A stretch of DNA of 64,000 bases from Holophagae bacterium. GTDB lineage: Bacteria > Acidobacteriota > Holophagae > Acanthopleuribacterales > Acanthopleuribacteraceae. Both the position numbers and the translations under genes were made by a program. The notes under the pieces were generated by a model, which had not been told where the DNA came from, did not search any database, and saw nothing but the letters and a program-made list of their open reading frames with translations. Numbering within the stretch: the first letter of the stretch is position 1; every line of letters begins with the position of its first letter. Positions 37,088 through 45,604 of the stretch are shown here, piece after piece. Where the stretch lies: positions 236,698-300,697 of the forward strand of contig JAJCXM010000019.1 of assembly GCA_029263455.1 (NCBI GenBank), given 5' to 3'.

Positions 37088-38008
37088 ATGAATTCAAGCC
37101 AATATTTAAGAAAACGGTCAGACAATATGATCCACACGGCCATGATCTTTATGGCCATGGCGGGATTGTTACTCTTGGTCGGCTGGCTATTGTTTGGGTC
37201 ACAAACGATTTGGTGGCTGACTGCGCTCGTGATCATAGGTTTCGCCTTGCGCCCCAGAATGGACAATTTCCGCCTGTTAAAGCAAACGGGCGCACGTCCC
37301 TTGAGCCCTTACCAGGTGCCTCACATTTATCAGATATTGGCGGGCTTGGCACAACGCGCGGGTTTGCCAAGCGTGCCAAATCTGTATGTGATTGCTAATC
37401 CGAGCCAGAACGCATTCACGATGGGCCGCGCCCACCAGTCCGTAATCGTATTAACCGATGGCCTATTACGTCAGCTCAATCCTCGCGAGATGGCTGGGGT
37501 TCTGGCTCACGAAATAAGTCACATAACTAATCAGGATACGAAGGTTCTGATGTTGGCAGACGCAGCTGCCCGTCTCACACGTGGGCTAGCAGCAGTTGGC
37601 CAAATACTTTTATTGGTGAATATCCCCTTGTTATTGATCGGCGAAGCGTCCATTTCCATGATTGCCATTCTCTTGCTTCTGACTGCCCCGCTAATAAGTA
37701 GTTTGCTGTATCTGGCGCTTTCGCGAACACGCGAGTATAGGGCCGACATGGATGCCGCCCGATTGACCGGTGACCCCATGGGCCTGGCTCTGGCATTGCA
37801 AAAGATCGAACGTCGACAGGTTTCCCTTTTTCAGCGTCTATTCTCACGTTACATGAAGCCAGCAGAACACGCCATGGTACGCAGTCACCCGCACAGTTAT
37901 GACCGCATTCGAAGGTTGACGGCGTTGTCAAATTCTGGCCAAATGCCCGATGTTGATAGCGGGCAGTTGCCGCTAGCGCCACAACATTGGCATTTGAGTC
38001 TACTTTAG
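37088..38008 (+). CDS. HtpX-like M48 membrane metallopeptidase
   Basis: 306 residues from the ATG at 37088, which has GGGAG 7 nt upstream; a TTG eight codons earlier is less likely. Two N-terminal transmembrane helices precede the protease domain. The zinc motif is His141-Glu-Ile-Ser-His145 (LAHEISHITNQD) and the third ligand lies in SRTREYRADMDAARLTG. Two more helices (AVGQILLLVNIPLLLIG and ISMIAILLLLTAPLISSLLY) are inserted between them, as in HtpX. It would cut misfolded membrane proteins on the cytosolic side. It lies 76 nt after the six-helix protein gene and 47 nt before the thioredoxin gene. Confidence 0.9.
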   Translation: MNSSQYLRKRSDNMIHTAMIFMAMAGLLLLVGWLLFGSQTIWWLTALVIIGFALRPRMDNFRLLKQTGARPLSPYQVPHIYQILAGLAQRAGLPSVPNLYVIANPSQNAFTMGRAHQSVIVLTDGLLRQLNPREMAGVLAHEISHITNQDTKVLMLADAAARLTRGLAAVGQILLLVNIPLLLIGEASISMIAILLLLTAPLISSLLYLALSRTREYRADMDAARLTGDPMGLALALQKIERRQVSLFQRLFSRYMKPAEHAMVRSHPHSYDRIRRLTALSNSGQMPDVDSGQLPLAPQHWHLSLL

Positions 38009-38055
38009 GGTTTTTTAATTGGGCGCTAAGGCCCGATTATGGTAGAAGGGTTGTT

Positions 38056-38808
38056 ATGAAATTATGTGCTGGCTCAATTGCTTTGTTGGTGTTTTCGTTT
38101 TGGTCTCAAGCATCTGACTTTGAAGTCGTGACACGTGCTAGTCGTGTCGATTTGGAAGATCATTTGGAATCAGGTCAATTCGTGCTGTTTGATTTTTATG
38201 CAGATTGGTGTGGACCCTGTCGCAGCCTAGAACCCCATTTAGAAAAACTCGCCAAAGAATTAGAAGGCGATCTCGTCATCAAGAAAGTCGATATCGTGCG
38301 CTGGAACACACCGGTTACCAAGCAATACGGAATTTCATCCATCCCCCATATGAAACTCTTTGATCGGGACGGGAACCTTGTCAGTCAAGGAGGTGCGCGA
38401 AAAGTATTACGTGACTTAGATAAATCGATGTCTGGCACTGTCTTAGCCGCCATGGACAACACGAATTTGTCCGGCTCCGGCGCCATGAAATTGGCTCCCA
38501 CCATAGCCGTTGTTTGTCTGGTACTTTTTGCCTTGGGGATTATGAGTTTTGTGCTAATTGGTAAACGCGAACAGAGTGCGTCAGCCAATATGGAACAGGC
38601 ACTCATTCAAAGACGCGATCGTTATCAACAAGACCCCAAGCTTGAACCAATTTGGGTCGTGCAGTCATTTAACGGATCGATGGATCCAATGAGTGTGGAG
38701 GACATTCGCGCCCTACTGTTGCGGGGTCTAATTCGACGCGATTGGCAGGTTAAACGCCAAAATGATGCTTTGTCGATGACCGTTTCAGAGCTAATGCAAA
38801 CGATCTGA
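38056..38808 (+). CDS. Exported thioredoxin-fold protein with TM helix and C-domain
   Basis: 250 residues from the ATG at 38056, which has AGAAGGG 5 nt upstream. A signal peptide (MKLCAGSIALLVFSFWSQA) leads to a thioredoxin domain with DFYADWCGPCRSLEPH (Cys52, Cys55) and the cis-Pro segment GISSIPHMKLF. A transmembrane helix follows at about 146-168, then a cytosolic-side domain of about 80 residues (LEPIWVVQSFNGSMDPMSVE) that I do not recognise. The arrangement puts the redox site in the periplasm and an unknown domain in the cytosol, reminiscent of a redox relay or sensor. It follows the M48 gene. Confidence 0.85.
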   Translation: MKLCAGSIALLVFSFWSQASDFEVVTRASRVDLEDHLESGQFVLFDFYADWCGPCRSLEPHLEKLAKELEGDLVIKKVDIVRWNTPVTKQYGISSIPHMKLFDRDGNLVSQGGARKVLRDLDKSMSGTVLAAMDNTNLSGSGAMKLAPTIAVVCLVLFALGIMSFVLIGKREQSASANMEQALIQRRDRYQQDPKLEPIWVVQSFNGSMDPMSVEDIRALLLRGLIRRDWQVKRQNDALSMTVSELMQTI

Positions 38809-38860
38809 CAAATTAATTCAAGATTCTTTGTCGGCTAATTACTGGGAAATGCGATAGCTC

Positions 38861-38880
38861 TAATGAAACATCATTAGGAG
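38861..38880 (+). promoter_or_regulatory. Small dyad abutting a ribosome site
   Basis: TAATGA (38861-38866) and TCATTA (38871-38876) form an inverted repeat around AACA, directly followed by the AGGAG ribosome site of the propeller gene at 38890. Confidence 0.25.
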
Positions 38881-38889
38881 CGTCTCATC

Positions 38890-39912
38890 ATGTCGACCGT
38901 AGTTAGAATTATTCTTGTGTGCACCGTTGCCGTGTCAACTTACGCACAGCCAAAAGCTCTAATCAGTAATCAGGGCGACGATACGGTGTCGGTCATTGAC
39001 ATTGACACCATGTCGGTCGAAACAACAATTACTGTGGGTAGCAATCCTCGCGGCATCGCGATCTTGCCTGACAGCAGTTATGCATTTGTTTGTAATAATC
39101 AAGGCTCGAGCGTGGCTGCCATCCGGTTGACCGACAACGACATAACGACCATAGGAAGCATATCGATTCCTTGGGCGGCTGCGGCCTCACCTGATGGCAA
39201 GTTTGTCTACGTGTCGGAAGACGCGGGTAGTTTGGCCGTCATTGACACACAAACACTAACCGTCTTCGACCGCGTTGACTTAGATCCTGGCGTACGTGGC
39301 GTCGCCGTCAGTCCAGATGGTTCGATGATTTACGCAGCCGTTTCCGATACGTTTGATGGCTATCTTGCCTTTATTGACGCGGCAACGCTTATGTTGGTGG
39401 ACTCACTTCCGATCGGCACGTTTCCTCTAGGTGTTGAAGTTAGTCCCGACGGCAGTATGGTCTACGTGACGGTTGCTTCACCTGCAAAAATGACCGTTGT
39501 TAACGCGGCAACCCACGGCGTGATAGACGACATCCCAATGGGCTCATGGCCCATGGGCATTAGCGTGCATCCTGACGGTAACCGCGTTTTTGTCGCTAAC
39601 ATGGAAGCTGATACGGTTTCGCTGGTTGATATCAACTTGTTGCAGGTGATCGCAACCGTAACCGTGGGCGAGCGTCCCTGGGGCGTGTCCATTGATCCCA
39701 GTCTGGAGCGTCTATTCGTTTCCTGCGAGACGGTCGGCAGAGTAGACATCATTGATGTAGATACATTTTCTGTGATCGACGATATAGCCGTTGGTTTAGA
39801 ACCAAGATCCGTAGGCCGCTTCATTTACTGTGCCCCACAGATCGACTTAACTTGCTGGCCACAGTGCCCTGTCATCAACATGGTTCAGAGCGTCAATCGA
39901 CCTTGTTTGTGA
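38890..39912 (+). CDS. Secreted YVTN-type beta-propeller protein
   Basis: 340 residues with a signal peptide (MSTVVRIILVCTVAVSTYA|Q). About seven repeats of 40-45 residues are visible, each close to DTVSVIDIDTMSVETTITVG followed by PRGIAILPDSSYAFVCN. Typical repeat strings are VSPDGSMIYAAVSD, VSPDGSMVYVTVAS and VHPDGNRVFVANME. This is the YncE / surface-layer YVTN family. Such proteins are periplasmic or extracellular and often bind ligands or partner proteins. The C-terminal ~40 residues leave the repeat and include CAPQIDLTCWPQC. The 3' end overlaps the convergent exonuclease gene by 28 nt. Confidence 0.88.
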   Translation: MSTVVRIILVCTVAVSTYAQPKALISNQGDDTVSVIDIDTMSVETTITVGSNPRGIAILPDSSYAFVCNNQGSSVAAIRLTDNDITTIGSISIPWAAAASPDGKFVYVSEDAGSLAVIDTQTLTVFDRVDLDPGVRGVAVSPDGSMIYAAVSDTFDGYLAFIDAATLMLVDSLPIGTFPLGVEVSPDGSMVYVTVASPAKMTVVNAATHGVIDDIPMGSWPMGISVHPDGNRVFVANMEADTVSLVDINLLQVIATVTVGERPWGVSIDPSLERLFVSCETVGRVDIIDVDTFSVIDDIAVGLEPRSVGRFIYCAPQIDLTCWPQCPVINMVQSVNRPCL

Positions 39913-40481
39913 TCAGGTAGGGCAAAACCAGGCGTTTGTAGCGCGTAAGGCAGAATACGCGCAATATTGCGCGCGTCGTCAAGGCCACGATGATGCCGCC
40001 CGCTTAGTTCGAGCCCTAATTTCTTGAGTGCTAGCGCCATCCCAAACTGACGCTTGATAGCCAACGCCCGAGAGAACTGCGCTTTGATGTTCAGATGTTT
40101 TCGAGGGAGTGGCACGTCCAAACCAATCGCTGCACATTGACGTTTCATGAGCTTGCGATCGAAATCACCCCAAGACGCGAAAATGTCAGGGGCAAAAGGA
40201 GTCTGCCAGTCCCGTAGCACCTCACAAGCAGCGGCAAAATCAACCGCATGATTAACATCGTCTTGTTGAATGGATGTTAGCTGCGAGCAAAACGCGGTCA
40301 GATTTGGATGTATTTCTGGTTTCACAAACAGTTGAAATTCTGCGAGGACATGTTCAAATGGCGCTTCAACAATAACGGCTCCAATCTCAATGACCTCCAT
40401 TTCGTGCCTGGGTACAAGTGCACCGTCATCACAGGTTGCCTCCAAATCGACCACCAGGTAGCGTGTTTGAACATCAACCAT
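39885..40481 (-). CDS. DEDDh 3'-5' exonuclease, ERI-1/KapD-like
   Basis: 198 residues from the second of two close ATGs (40481), which has AGGA 7 nt upstream. The exonuclease motifs are present: VVDLEATC (Exo I), SWGDFDRKLM (Exo II) and HHRGLDDARNIARI (Exo III with the DEDDh His). The family cuts single-stranded RNA or DNA from the 3' end; the ERI-1/KapD subgroup acts on small or stem-loop RNAs. PRHEMEVIEIGAVIV is typical of this subgroup. Its neighbour on the same strand upstream is the acyltransferase gene, 50 nt away. Confidence 0.88.
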   Translation of the reverse strand: MVDVQTRYLVVDLEATCDDGALVPRHEMEVIEIGAVIVEAPFEHVLAEFQLFVKPEIHPNLTAFCSQLTSIQQDDVNHAVDFAAACEVLRDWQTPFAPDIFASWGDFDRKLMKRQCAAIGLDVPLPRKHLNIKAQFSRALAIKRQFGMALALKKLGLELSGRHHRGLDDARNIARILPYALQTPGFALPDHKQGRLTL

Positions 40482-40531
40482 ATACATATCCTAACGCACG
40501 CATCAACCAGCCACACCAACGAACCATCAAC

Positions 40532-41179
40532 CTAAATCTCAACAAGCTGCTCTTGGTTCTGGCAGCTTTTGTGGTTGTCCACCAAATCTTGAACCGCGTT
40601 CATTATGAGTTGAGCACGATTCTGATCGTCTAAATCATAACCTAACTGTAAAGGCTGTCCGAAGGCCAGCAGCACAGGACCACGTCTAATGAAGCGACCA
40701 CCTTTTGGCAAGCAGCGGTCGGTTCCTACAACCGCAACCGGCACCACGTCCACGCCAGTGCGACGAGCCAAATAGCCCACTCCCACCTTGGCATCGCGAA
40801 CCCCGTCACCGTCATGAATACCACCTTCAGGAAAAATCAGAACAGGGCCACGTCGTAACTGACGAATTAGGCGACGCACAGAACCTAAGTTGCGATTGTT
40901 GACGCGGTCAATCTCGATGGCGCCTAGCCCACGAAGGAACCACCCCAATGGTCCAACGAATAGGCCCTGAGTAGCTGCTGGAGCAACCGGAATTTCCATG
41001 CGGTTAATGGTATACGCCAATAACAAAATCGGATCCAACGTCGACTTGTGATTACTGGCCATTATGAAAGGTCCATTGGCAGGCAGGTTCTCCAGACCCG
41101 TGGCTTCAACCCGTAAGTACTTGCCAAGAGTCAACCTAGTCAACCATGCAATGAATCGATAAAAAGACAAACGCATCAC
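40532..41179 (-). CDS. plsC: 1-acyl-glycerol-3-phosphate acyltransferase, PlsC-like
   Basis: 215 residues. The acyltransferase motifs are SNHKSTLDPILL (NHx4D, block I), IEIDRVNNRNLGSVRRLI and FPEGGIHDGDG (block III). VVPVAVVGTDRCLP is block IV. The family transfers a second acyl chain to lysophosphatidic acid at the inner membrane. N-terminal hydrophobic residues (FYRFIAWLTRLTLGKYL) should anchor it. It is divergent from the beta-lactamase-like gene, with a 52-nt gap that contains the TAGAAT element. Confidence 0.9.
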   Translation of the reverse strand: MMRLSFYRFIAWLTRLTLGKYLRVEATGLENLPANGPFIMASNHKSTLDPILLLAYTINRMEIPVAPAATQGLFVGPLGWFLRGLGAIEIDRVNNRNLGSVRRLIRQLRRGPVLIFPEGGIHDGDGVRDAKVGVGYLARRTGVDVVPVAVVGTDRCLPKGGRFIRRGPVLLAFGQPLQLGYDLDDQNRAQLIMNAVQDLVDNHKSCQNQEQLVEI

Positions 41180-41196
41180 CCTTTAAGCAAACCGAT

Positions 41197-41205
41197 TGCT
41201 AGAAT
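41197..41205 (+). promoter_or_regulatory. Extended -10 element (TGCTAGAAT)
   Basis: TGC followed by TAGAAT matches an extended -10 (TGn + TATAAT-like hexamer). It lies 26 nt before the start at 41232. The identical 9-mer stands before the dodecin gene at 45557. No -35 is needed for such promoters and none is clear. Confidence 0.45.
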
Positions 41206-41231
41206 ACACCACTTACCGAAAAGGTGAACCC

Positions 41232-42107
41232 ATGTTGCTGTGTCAGTTAACCCTTATTCTGTTAGGCAATGATCTGCAAAATCTCAAGTCTTCCATTACC
41301 GATTTATTGGCAAGCCAAAAGATCGAATACGGCATTGCATTTGAGGATTTAGACACAGGCGACAGGTTGCTGATCAACGAAACAGATCTAATGCATGCGG
41401 CTTCTACCATGAAAGTCCCGGTCATGATGACTCTGCTGGAAAAGGTCCAACAAAACCACTTGAGCCTTGATCAAATGATCCCGGTCATCAATGAGTTCAA
41501 GAGCATTGTCGATGGGTCTGCCTATCAGCTCGATCAGGATGAGGCTGACCCATTGTTTGCCCATCTCGGTACCTCCAGGCCTCTGCAAGAATTGCTTGAA
41601 ATGATGATCACACATTCGAGTAACTTGGCTACCAACCTCCTGATTGCGCTGGCCAAACCAGCCGACGTGATGGCGTTAATGACGCGCATTGGATGCACGT
41701 CGATCCAAGTTCGGCGTGGTGTCTACGATATGAAGGCTTTCGAATTAGGATTAGACAATCAATGTGATGCGCTGGATATGTTACGTGTGATGAAAGCCTG
41801 CCAATCATCAAACATATTCAGCCCACAAAGCCAGAAGCTGATGTTCGAAATCCTCAGCAGGCAGGCCTATCGGGAAATGATTCCTGCAGGGGTTACAGAA
41901 GGCCAAGCAATCGTGGCGAACAAGACCGGTTCCATTTCTCGCGTTGAACACGATTCCGCTTTAGTCCGCTTATTGAATGGACGCACCTACTGTGTCGTCA
42001 TTTTCAGTCGCCTCAATGGCCATCCCCGCGAGCAGGCCATTGCTACCGGTCGAGCTATTTCCAAACTCATTTTCGAGAACATGAACCGGCCCGCTAACCA
42101 AAGGTAA
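41232..42107 (+). CDS. Class A beta-lactamase-like serine hydrolase
   Basis: 291 residues from the ATG at 41232, which follows AAGGTG. The three active-site elements of class A enzymes are present: STMK (SxxK, in HAASTMKVPVMM), SSN (replacing SDN, in THSSNLATNLL), and KTG (VANKTGSISRVEHDSA). No clear Glu166 omega-loop motif (ExxLN) is visible, so beta-lactam hydrolysis is doubtful; a D,D-peptidase or esterase-like role is possible. The N-terminus is weakly hydrophobic, so export is uncertain. The last 138 nt overlap the convergent uppS gene. Confidence 0.82.
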   Translation: MLLCQLTLILLGNDLQNLKSSITDLLASQKIEYGIAFEDLDTGDRLLINETDLMHAASTMKVPVMMTLLEKVQQNHLSLDQMIPVINEFKSIVDGSAYQLDQDEADPLFAHLGTSRPLQELLEMMITHSSNLATNLLIALAKPADVMALMTRIGCTSIQVRRGVYDMKAFELGLDNQCDALDMLRVMKACQSSNIFSPQSQKLMFEILSRQAYREMIPAGVTEGQAIVANKTGSISRVEHDSALVRLLNGRTYCVVIFSRLNGHPREQAIATGRAISKLIFENMNRPANQR

Positions 42108-42776
42108 ACCGCCGAATCGGCGTTGTCGGTGTTGGTACCAAAATATCGTTTGCTGTAGTTCATTAACCGTGAAGGCTGGCCACATCGTCTGCGTGAACCA
42201 CAACTCGGCATAGGCAACCTCCCAAAGTAGAAAATCACTAAGCCGATGTTCACCACCTGTTCTGATGAGCAGGTCTACATCTGGAATACCTGCAATGGAG
42301 TGAGCGGCCATTTCCAACGCCTGCCTAATCGGCACGTTCATGCCATTGCTAGTGGCACGTTCGAGCACATCACGAGATCCATAATCAATCGCTAACCTAA
42401 ATACAAGTCGTTCGCAGTGCCTTGTGAGCCGCTCCGCGTTAGCGATCGCGAGTCGGATAGTGTTTGGGAGTCTGTCACGCCTGCCAATGACGTTGATGCG
42501 AATGCCATGCTTCAAGCAAGTACTCACTTCGGTAGCCAGAAACTGACGCATCAAGCTCATCAGCGTCTTTACCTCGGCGCGCGGACGCTTCCAATTGTCG
42601 ACAGAAAACGCATATACGGTCAAATACTTGATCCCATTCTTGGCGGTGAACTCAACACAGCGTTTCAGGCTCTCAATGCCAGCCATGTGACCAACGGTAC
42701 GGCTCTCACCGCGAGATTCAGCCCAACGTCCGTTACCGTCCATTATCAGTGCCAAATGTCTAAGCGTATGTGGCAT
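41970..42776 (-). CDS. uppS: Undecaprenyl diphosphate synthase with 45-residue extension
   Basis: 268 residues, with AAAGGAGG before the ATG. The cis-prenyltransferase signatures are complete: LIMDGNGRWAESRG (Asp13), VGHMAGIESLK, YAFSVDNWKRP, and IRTGGEHRLSDFLLWEVAYAELWF, the last seen as core RTGGEHRLSDFLLW. It makes the C55 lipid carrier for peptidoglycan and O-antigen. The core ends at RRFGGLP, where relatives normally stop within a few residues. Here translation continues ~45 residues through the antisense of the neighbouring hydrolase gene, whose stop codon is complementary to the Leu codon of GGLP. Confidence 0.94.
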   Translation of the reverse strand: MPHTLRHLALIMDGNGRWAESRGESRTVGHMAGIESLKRCVEFTAKNGIKYLTVYAFSVDNWKRPRAEVKTLMSLMRQFLATEVSTCLKHGIRINVIGRRDRLPNTIRLAIANAERLTRHCERLVFRLAIDYGSRDVLERATSNGMNVPIRQALEMAAHSIAGIPDVDLLIRTGGEHRLSDFLLWEVAYAELWFTQTMWPAFTVNELQQTIFWYQHRQRRFGGLPLVSGPVHVLENEFGNSSTGSNGLLAGMAIEATENDDTVGASIQ

Positions 42777-42858
42777 GAAGCCTCCTTTGTCTTTGTGCTA
42801 TGTTGACGCTGGCTGCACCTAAATGCATGAGACAACCCTGAGCAAACAGTGAGATGAG

Positions 42859-45522
42859 ATGTCGACTCGAGGCTTTCGTTTCGAAGAATTCACATTAGAC
42901 ACGCGCAACAAAACCTTGATACGCCAAGGAAAAGCGCTGGCTCTGAATCCAAAATACTTTGATGTGCTGGAGTTCTTGGTCGTCCACGCCCATGAGTTGG
43001 TATCCAAGGACCGGCTATTTGAAACCGTATGGCGCGATGTTTTTGTCACTGACTCAGCCATCACGCAATCCATCAAAGACATTCGAAAAGTACTCGGTGA
43101 TCGGGCAGATGAACCTCAGTTCATACGCACCATACCCAAACGCGGTTACATGTTCATCGGCCAAGCCGTCCGCCTGAACGCCGATCCCGAACTGCCCTGG
43201 CAACAAACCAATGGACGCCGACCCTATAAGTTCCTAGCTCATTTTGATCGGCAGGATCATGATCTTTTTTTCGGAAGGGAACAAGAAGTCCAACGACTCG
43301 TTCCGCGTATTCTCAGCACCACCAGCCTAGTGCTGTTTGGACGCTCGGGCGTCGGGAAGAGTTCTCTGGTGGCAGCAGGTCTTTTACCTGAACTCTCCGC
43401 AGCAGGACACACAACTGTCATGATCGAACGGGCCCAAAGTCCTGAACAAGATCTTGTCGAAGCCTTAGGCGGAGGCACCTCGCATGAGGCGGCCGTTCTC
43501 TTACGAGACAAACTTGAAAACACCAAAGATCACCACGTCATACTCGCCATCGATACCTTCGAAACTTGGTTTCAAGAGCCAGGAGGCAGCGCATTAACTT
43601 GGTTGGAGCGCTTGCTAGACATCGTCAAACCGTTTCAAAAGTCGGCACAATTCAATTTGTTACTGGTATTACGCGAAGACTATTTCGCCGAAATTAGCCA
43701 CCTAAAGTCTTTCTTACCACAGGTCTATCACCATGAATTCCGCTTGTTGCCACTCACGCACGAACAAGCGAAAAGGGCGATTGAGGAACCACTACGAACC
43801 TTGGGATACGTTTTTGAGCCAAGCCTTGTGGACGACTTACTTCTGGCGCTAGACCATGAAGGCCAAATCGACCCCCCTGCCCTACAAATCGCCTGTGACG
43901 AGTTATTCAATCGGCGCACAGCTGAAGGCATGCTTAGCGCTGCGACCTTGGTCGACGTCGGCGGTGTTCAAGGCGTACTTGATGGCTATTTACAACGGGT
44001 GCTGCGCCGCTTTCAGACCACAGAACTGGATTTGGCAAAATCGGTCCTCGTCTCCCTGATCGCCGACGAACGTCATCGACAACGGTTGAGTTTTGACGAT
44101 CTCTTAAGCCAGGTGGCGTGTGAGTCCAGTGAGTTGATACGCATTTTGAATGAATTGTGTCAGACACGCATCGTGCGCCACGATCACGATTCAGGCTTAT
44201 CACAATACGAGTTAGTGCATGATTGGATTTTGCCCAGCCTAACGCCATGGCTTTCCCACGAACATATTCGCGTCAATCGGGCTCGCCAGGTCCTGGCTCG
44301 TGGATTGGCGGAGTACGAATCGGGCGGGTTGTTACTTTCGAGAGAAGCGTTGGAGTTGGTGATAGGTTCCTGCTCTCGACTGAACCTCTCTGATGCCGCA
44401 GTCGATTACCTAATCAAGACGGCATTAGCCCGTAGTATGGCCATCCCTCAATGGTTGGCCCAAGCCACAGCCAAATACCCGCAGGCCGTGCACAAAGCCT
44501 TAGGTTCAGAGCGTGACCTGACCCGTTTGAACGCGATATCCGGCGCACGCTGGTGTCAGGACGAAGAAACCCCAACTCTGCTTGCGAAAATTGCCCTGCG
44601 TGACCCGAACAGCGATGCGCGTCGGCAAGCGGTACTGACGCTACACGATTGTGTTGATGAAGATCCCAGTTCTTTGCTGCGTGGATCACGCGCAAAGGGT
44701 CCACTCGGTTGGGTCGCCTATATCGAAGCGCTGTCCCGTCTTCGTGATGCGGGACGATCGTTTCTCAGTTTCAAACATCGCAGTCCACTTGAGGTCCTGG
44801 CCGTTATGTTGGGTCTTGTTTGGATACGGATGATCCGGTCTAAATCCTTTGTTGCACAAGCAAGTGTCATTGGTGGGCTGTCTGGTGGATTAGCTGGATG
44901 CATGATTGGGTTGACCTTAACGGGACTCGCATGGTCCACACATCAGTCTTTGGAGACACCATTGTTAGCTTTAGCCCTAGCCCTGATCAGCTCAGCCACG
45001 GCTGCAGGTTTGTTGGCAGGATTCGGCTTATCTCTTGGTAGATTTACCATTAGCGCTATTGCTTCGCGACATCACGGTGCTTGGCCGGTTTTGGGTGGCG
45101 CATTGAGTGGGATAGCTTTGGGTTTCGCCTTTCAGAAAACCGTGAACGCTGTGGCGCTCGTCTTTTGGGAGGGTTCACAAATTCAAGTCACCGGTTGGGC
45201 TGAGGGTCTTTTGATTGGAATAACCATATGTCTGGTTTTTGCTTTTCAACAGACGCGTTCCCGACGCATTATTTGGAGCGCAATTGCCGGAGCGCTTTGC
45301 GGCTTCATAACCCAGCAAATAGGCGGTACCACGTTTGCCGACTCTGTGGCAGCCCTGACCACTTCACTTACGGGCGATCCAAGTGCGCTGATTGGGTTCG
45401 AGCACCAGTTTTCTGCCATTTTTTTGTCCATCGAGCCTGTTATTGAGTTTGCCATCTTCACTTCATTTCTAGCATGGGGATGGTGTATTGTGGCGCGTAC
45501 GGTCAAGACCAACGAAATGTAA
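42859..45522 (+). CDS. CadC-type winged helix fused to STAND ATPase with membrane C-terminus
   Basis: 887 residues. Residues ~5-100 are an OmpR/CadC winged helix (NPKYFDVLEFLVVHAHELVS, VTDSAITQSIKDIRKVLGD, IRTIPKRGYMF). A nSTAND1-type NTPase follows: entry FFGREQEV, Walker A GRSGVGKSS (161-169), Walker B with Asp about 232 (VILAIDTFE), and the sensor-like LLLVLREDYFAEI. Helical segments (about 450-640) resemble a winged/HEAT-like module (QYELVHDWILPSLTPWL, DEETPTLLAKIALRDPNSDA). The last ~220 residues hold about six transmembrane helices. It should be membrane-bound and respond to a signal by ATP-driven oligomerisation, with DNA binding at the cytosolic N-terminus. No target operator is apparent. 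Confidence 0.88.
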   Translation: MSTRGFRFEEFTLDTRNKTLIRQGKALALNPKYFDVLEFLVVHAHELVSKDRLFETVWRDVFVTDSAITQSIKDIRKVLGDRADEPQFIRTIPKRGYMFIGQAVRLNADPELPWQQTNGRRPYKFLAHFDRQDHDLFFGREQEVQRLVPRILSTTSLVLFGRSGVGKSSLVAAGLLPELSAAGHTTVMIERAQSPEQDLVEALGGGTSHEAAVLLRDKLENTKDHHVILAIDTFETWFQEPGGSALTWLERLLDIVKPFQKSAQFNLLLVLREDYFAEISHLKSFLPQVYHHEFRLLPLTHEQAKRAIEEPLRTLGYVFEPSLVDDLLLALDHEGQIDPPALQIACDELFNRRTAEGMLSAATLVDVGGVQGVLDGYLQRVLRRFQTTELDLAKSVLVSLIADERHRQRLSFDDLLSQVACESSELIRILNELCQTRIVRHDHDSGLSQYELVHDWILPSLTPWLSHEHIRVNRARQVLARGLAEYESGGLLLSREALELVIGSCSRLNLSDAAVDYLIKTALARSMAIPQWLAQATAKYPQAVHKALGSERDLTRLNAISGARWCQDEETPTLLAKIALRDPNSDARRQAVLTLHDCVDEDPSSLLRGSRAKGPLGWVAYIEALSRLRDAGRSFLSFKHRSPLEVLAVMLGLVWIRMIRSKSFVAQASVIGGLSGGLAGCMIGLTLTGLAWSTHQSLETPLLALALALISSATAAGLLAGFGLSLGRFTISAIASRHHGAWPVLGGALSGIALGFAFQKTVNAVALVFWEGSQIQVTGWAEGLLIGITICLVFAFQQTRSRRIIWSAIAGALCGFITQQIGGTTFADSVAALTTSLTGDPSALIGFEHQFSAIFLSIEPVIEFAIFTSFLAWGWCIVARTVKTNEM

Positions 45523-45556
45523 AAAATGGTTGATAGACATAGAAAACGCTAAGTCG

Positions 45557-45565
45557 TGCTAGAAT
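45557..45565 (+). promoter_or_regulatory. Extended -10 element (TGCTAGAAT)
   Basis: The same TGCTAGAAT 9-mer as before the beta-lactamase-like gene, here 39 nt upstream of the dodecin GTG. Confidence 0.45.
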
Positions 45566-45604
45566 GCCGGGTTATTCACCTTGAATCAACGGTTGGAGGT
45601 CTAA

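Noticed and set aside
37024..37398. Plus frame overlapping the M48 peptidase start
   Set aside because: Out of frame with the well-supported HtpX-like gene and without motif content.
38020..38040. GGGC/GCCC hairpin after the M48 gene as a terminator
   Set aside because: The T run (TTTTTT) lies before the stem on the plus strand and no T run follows it on either strand in usable position.
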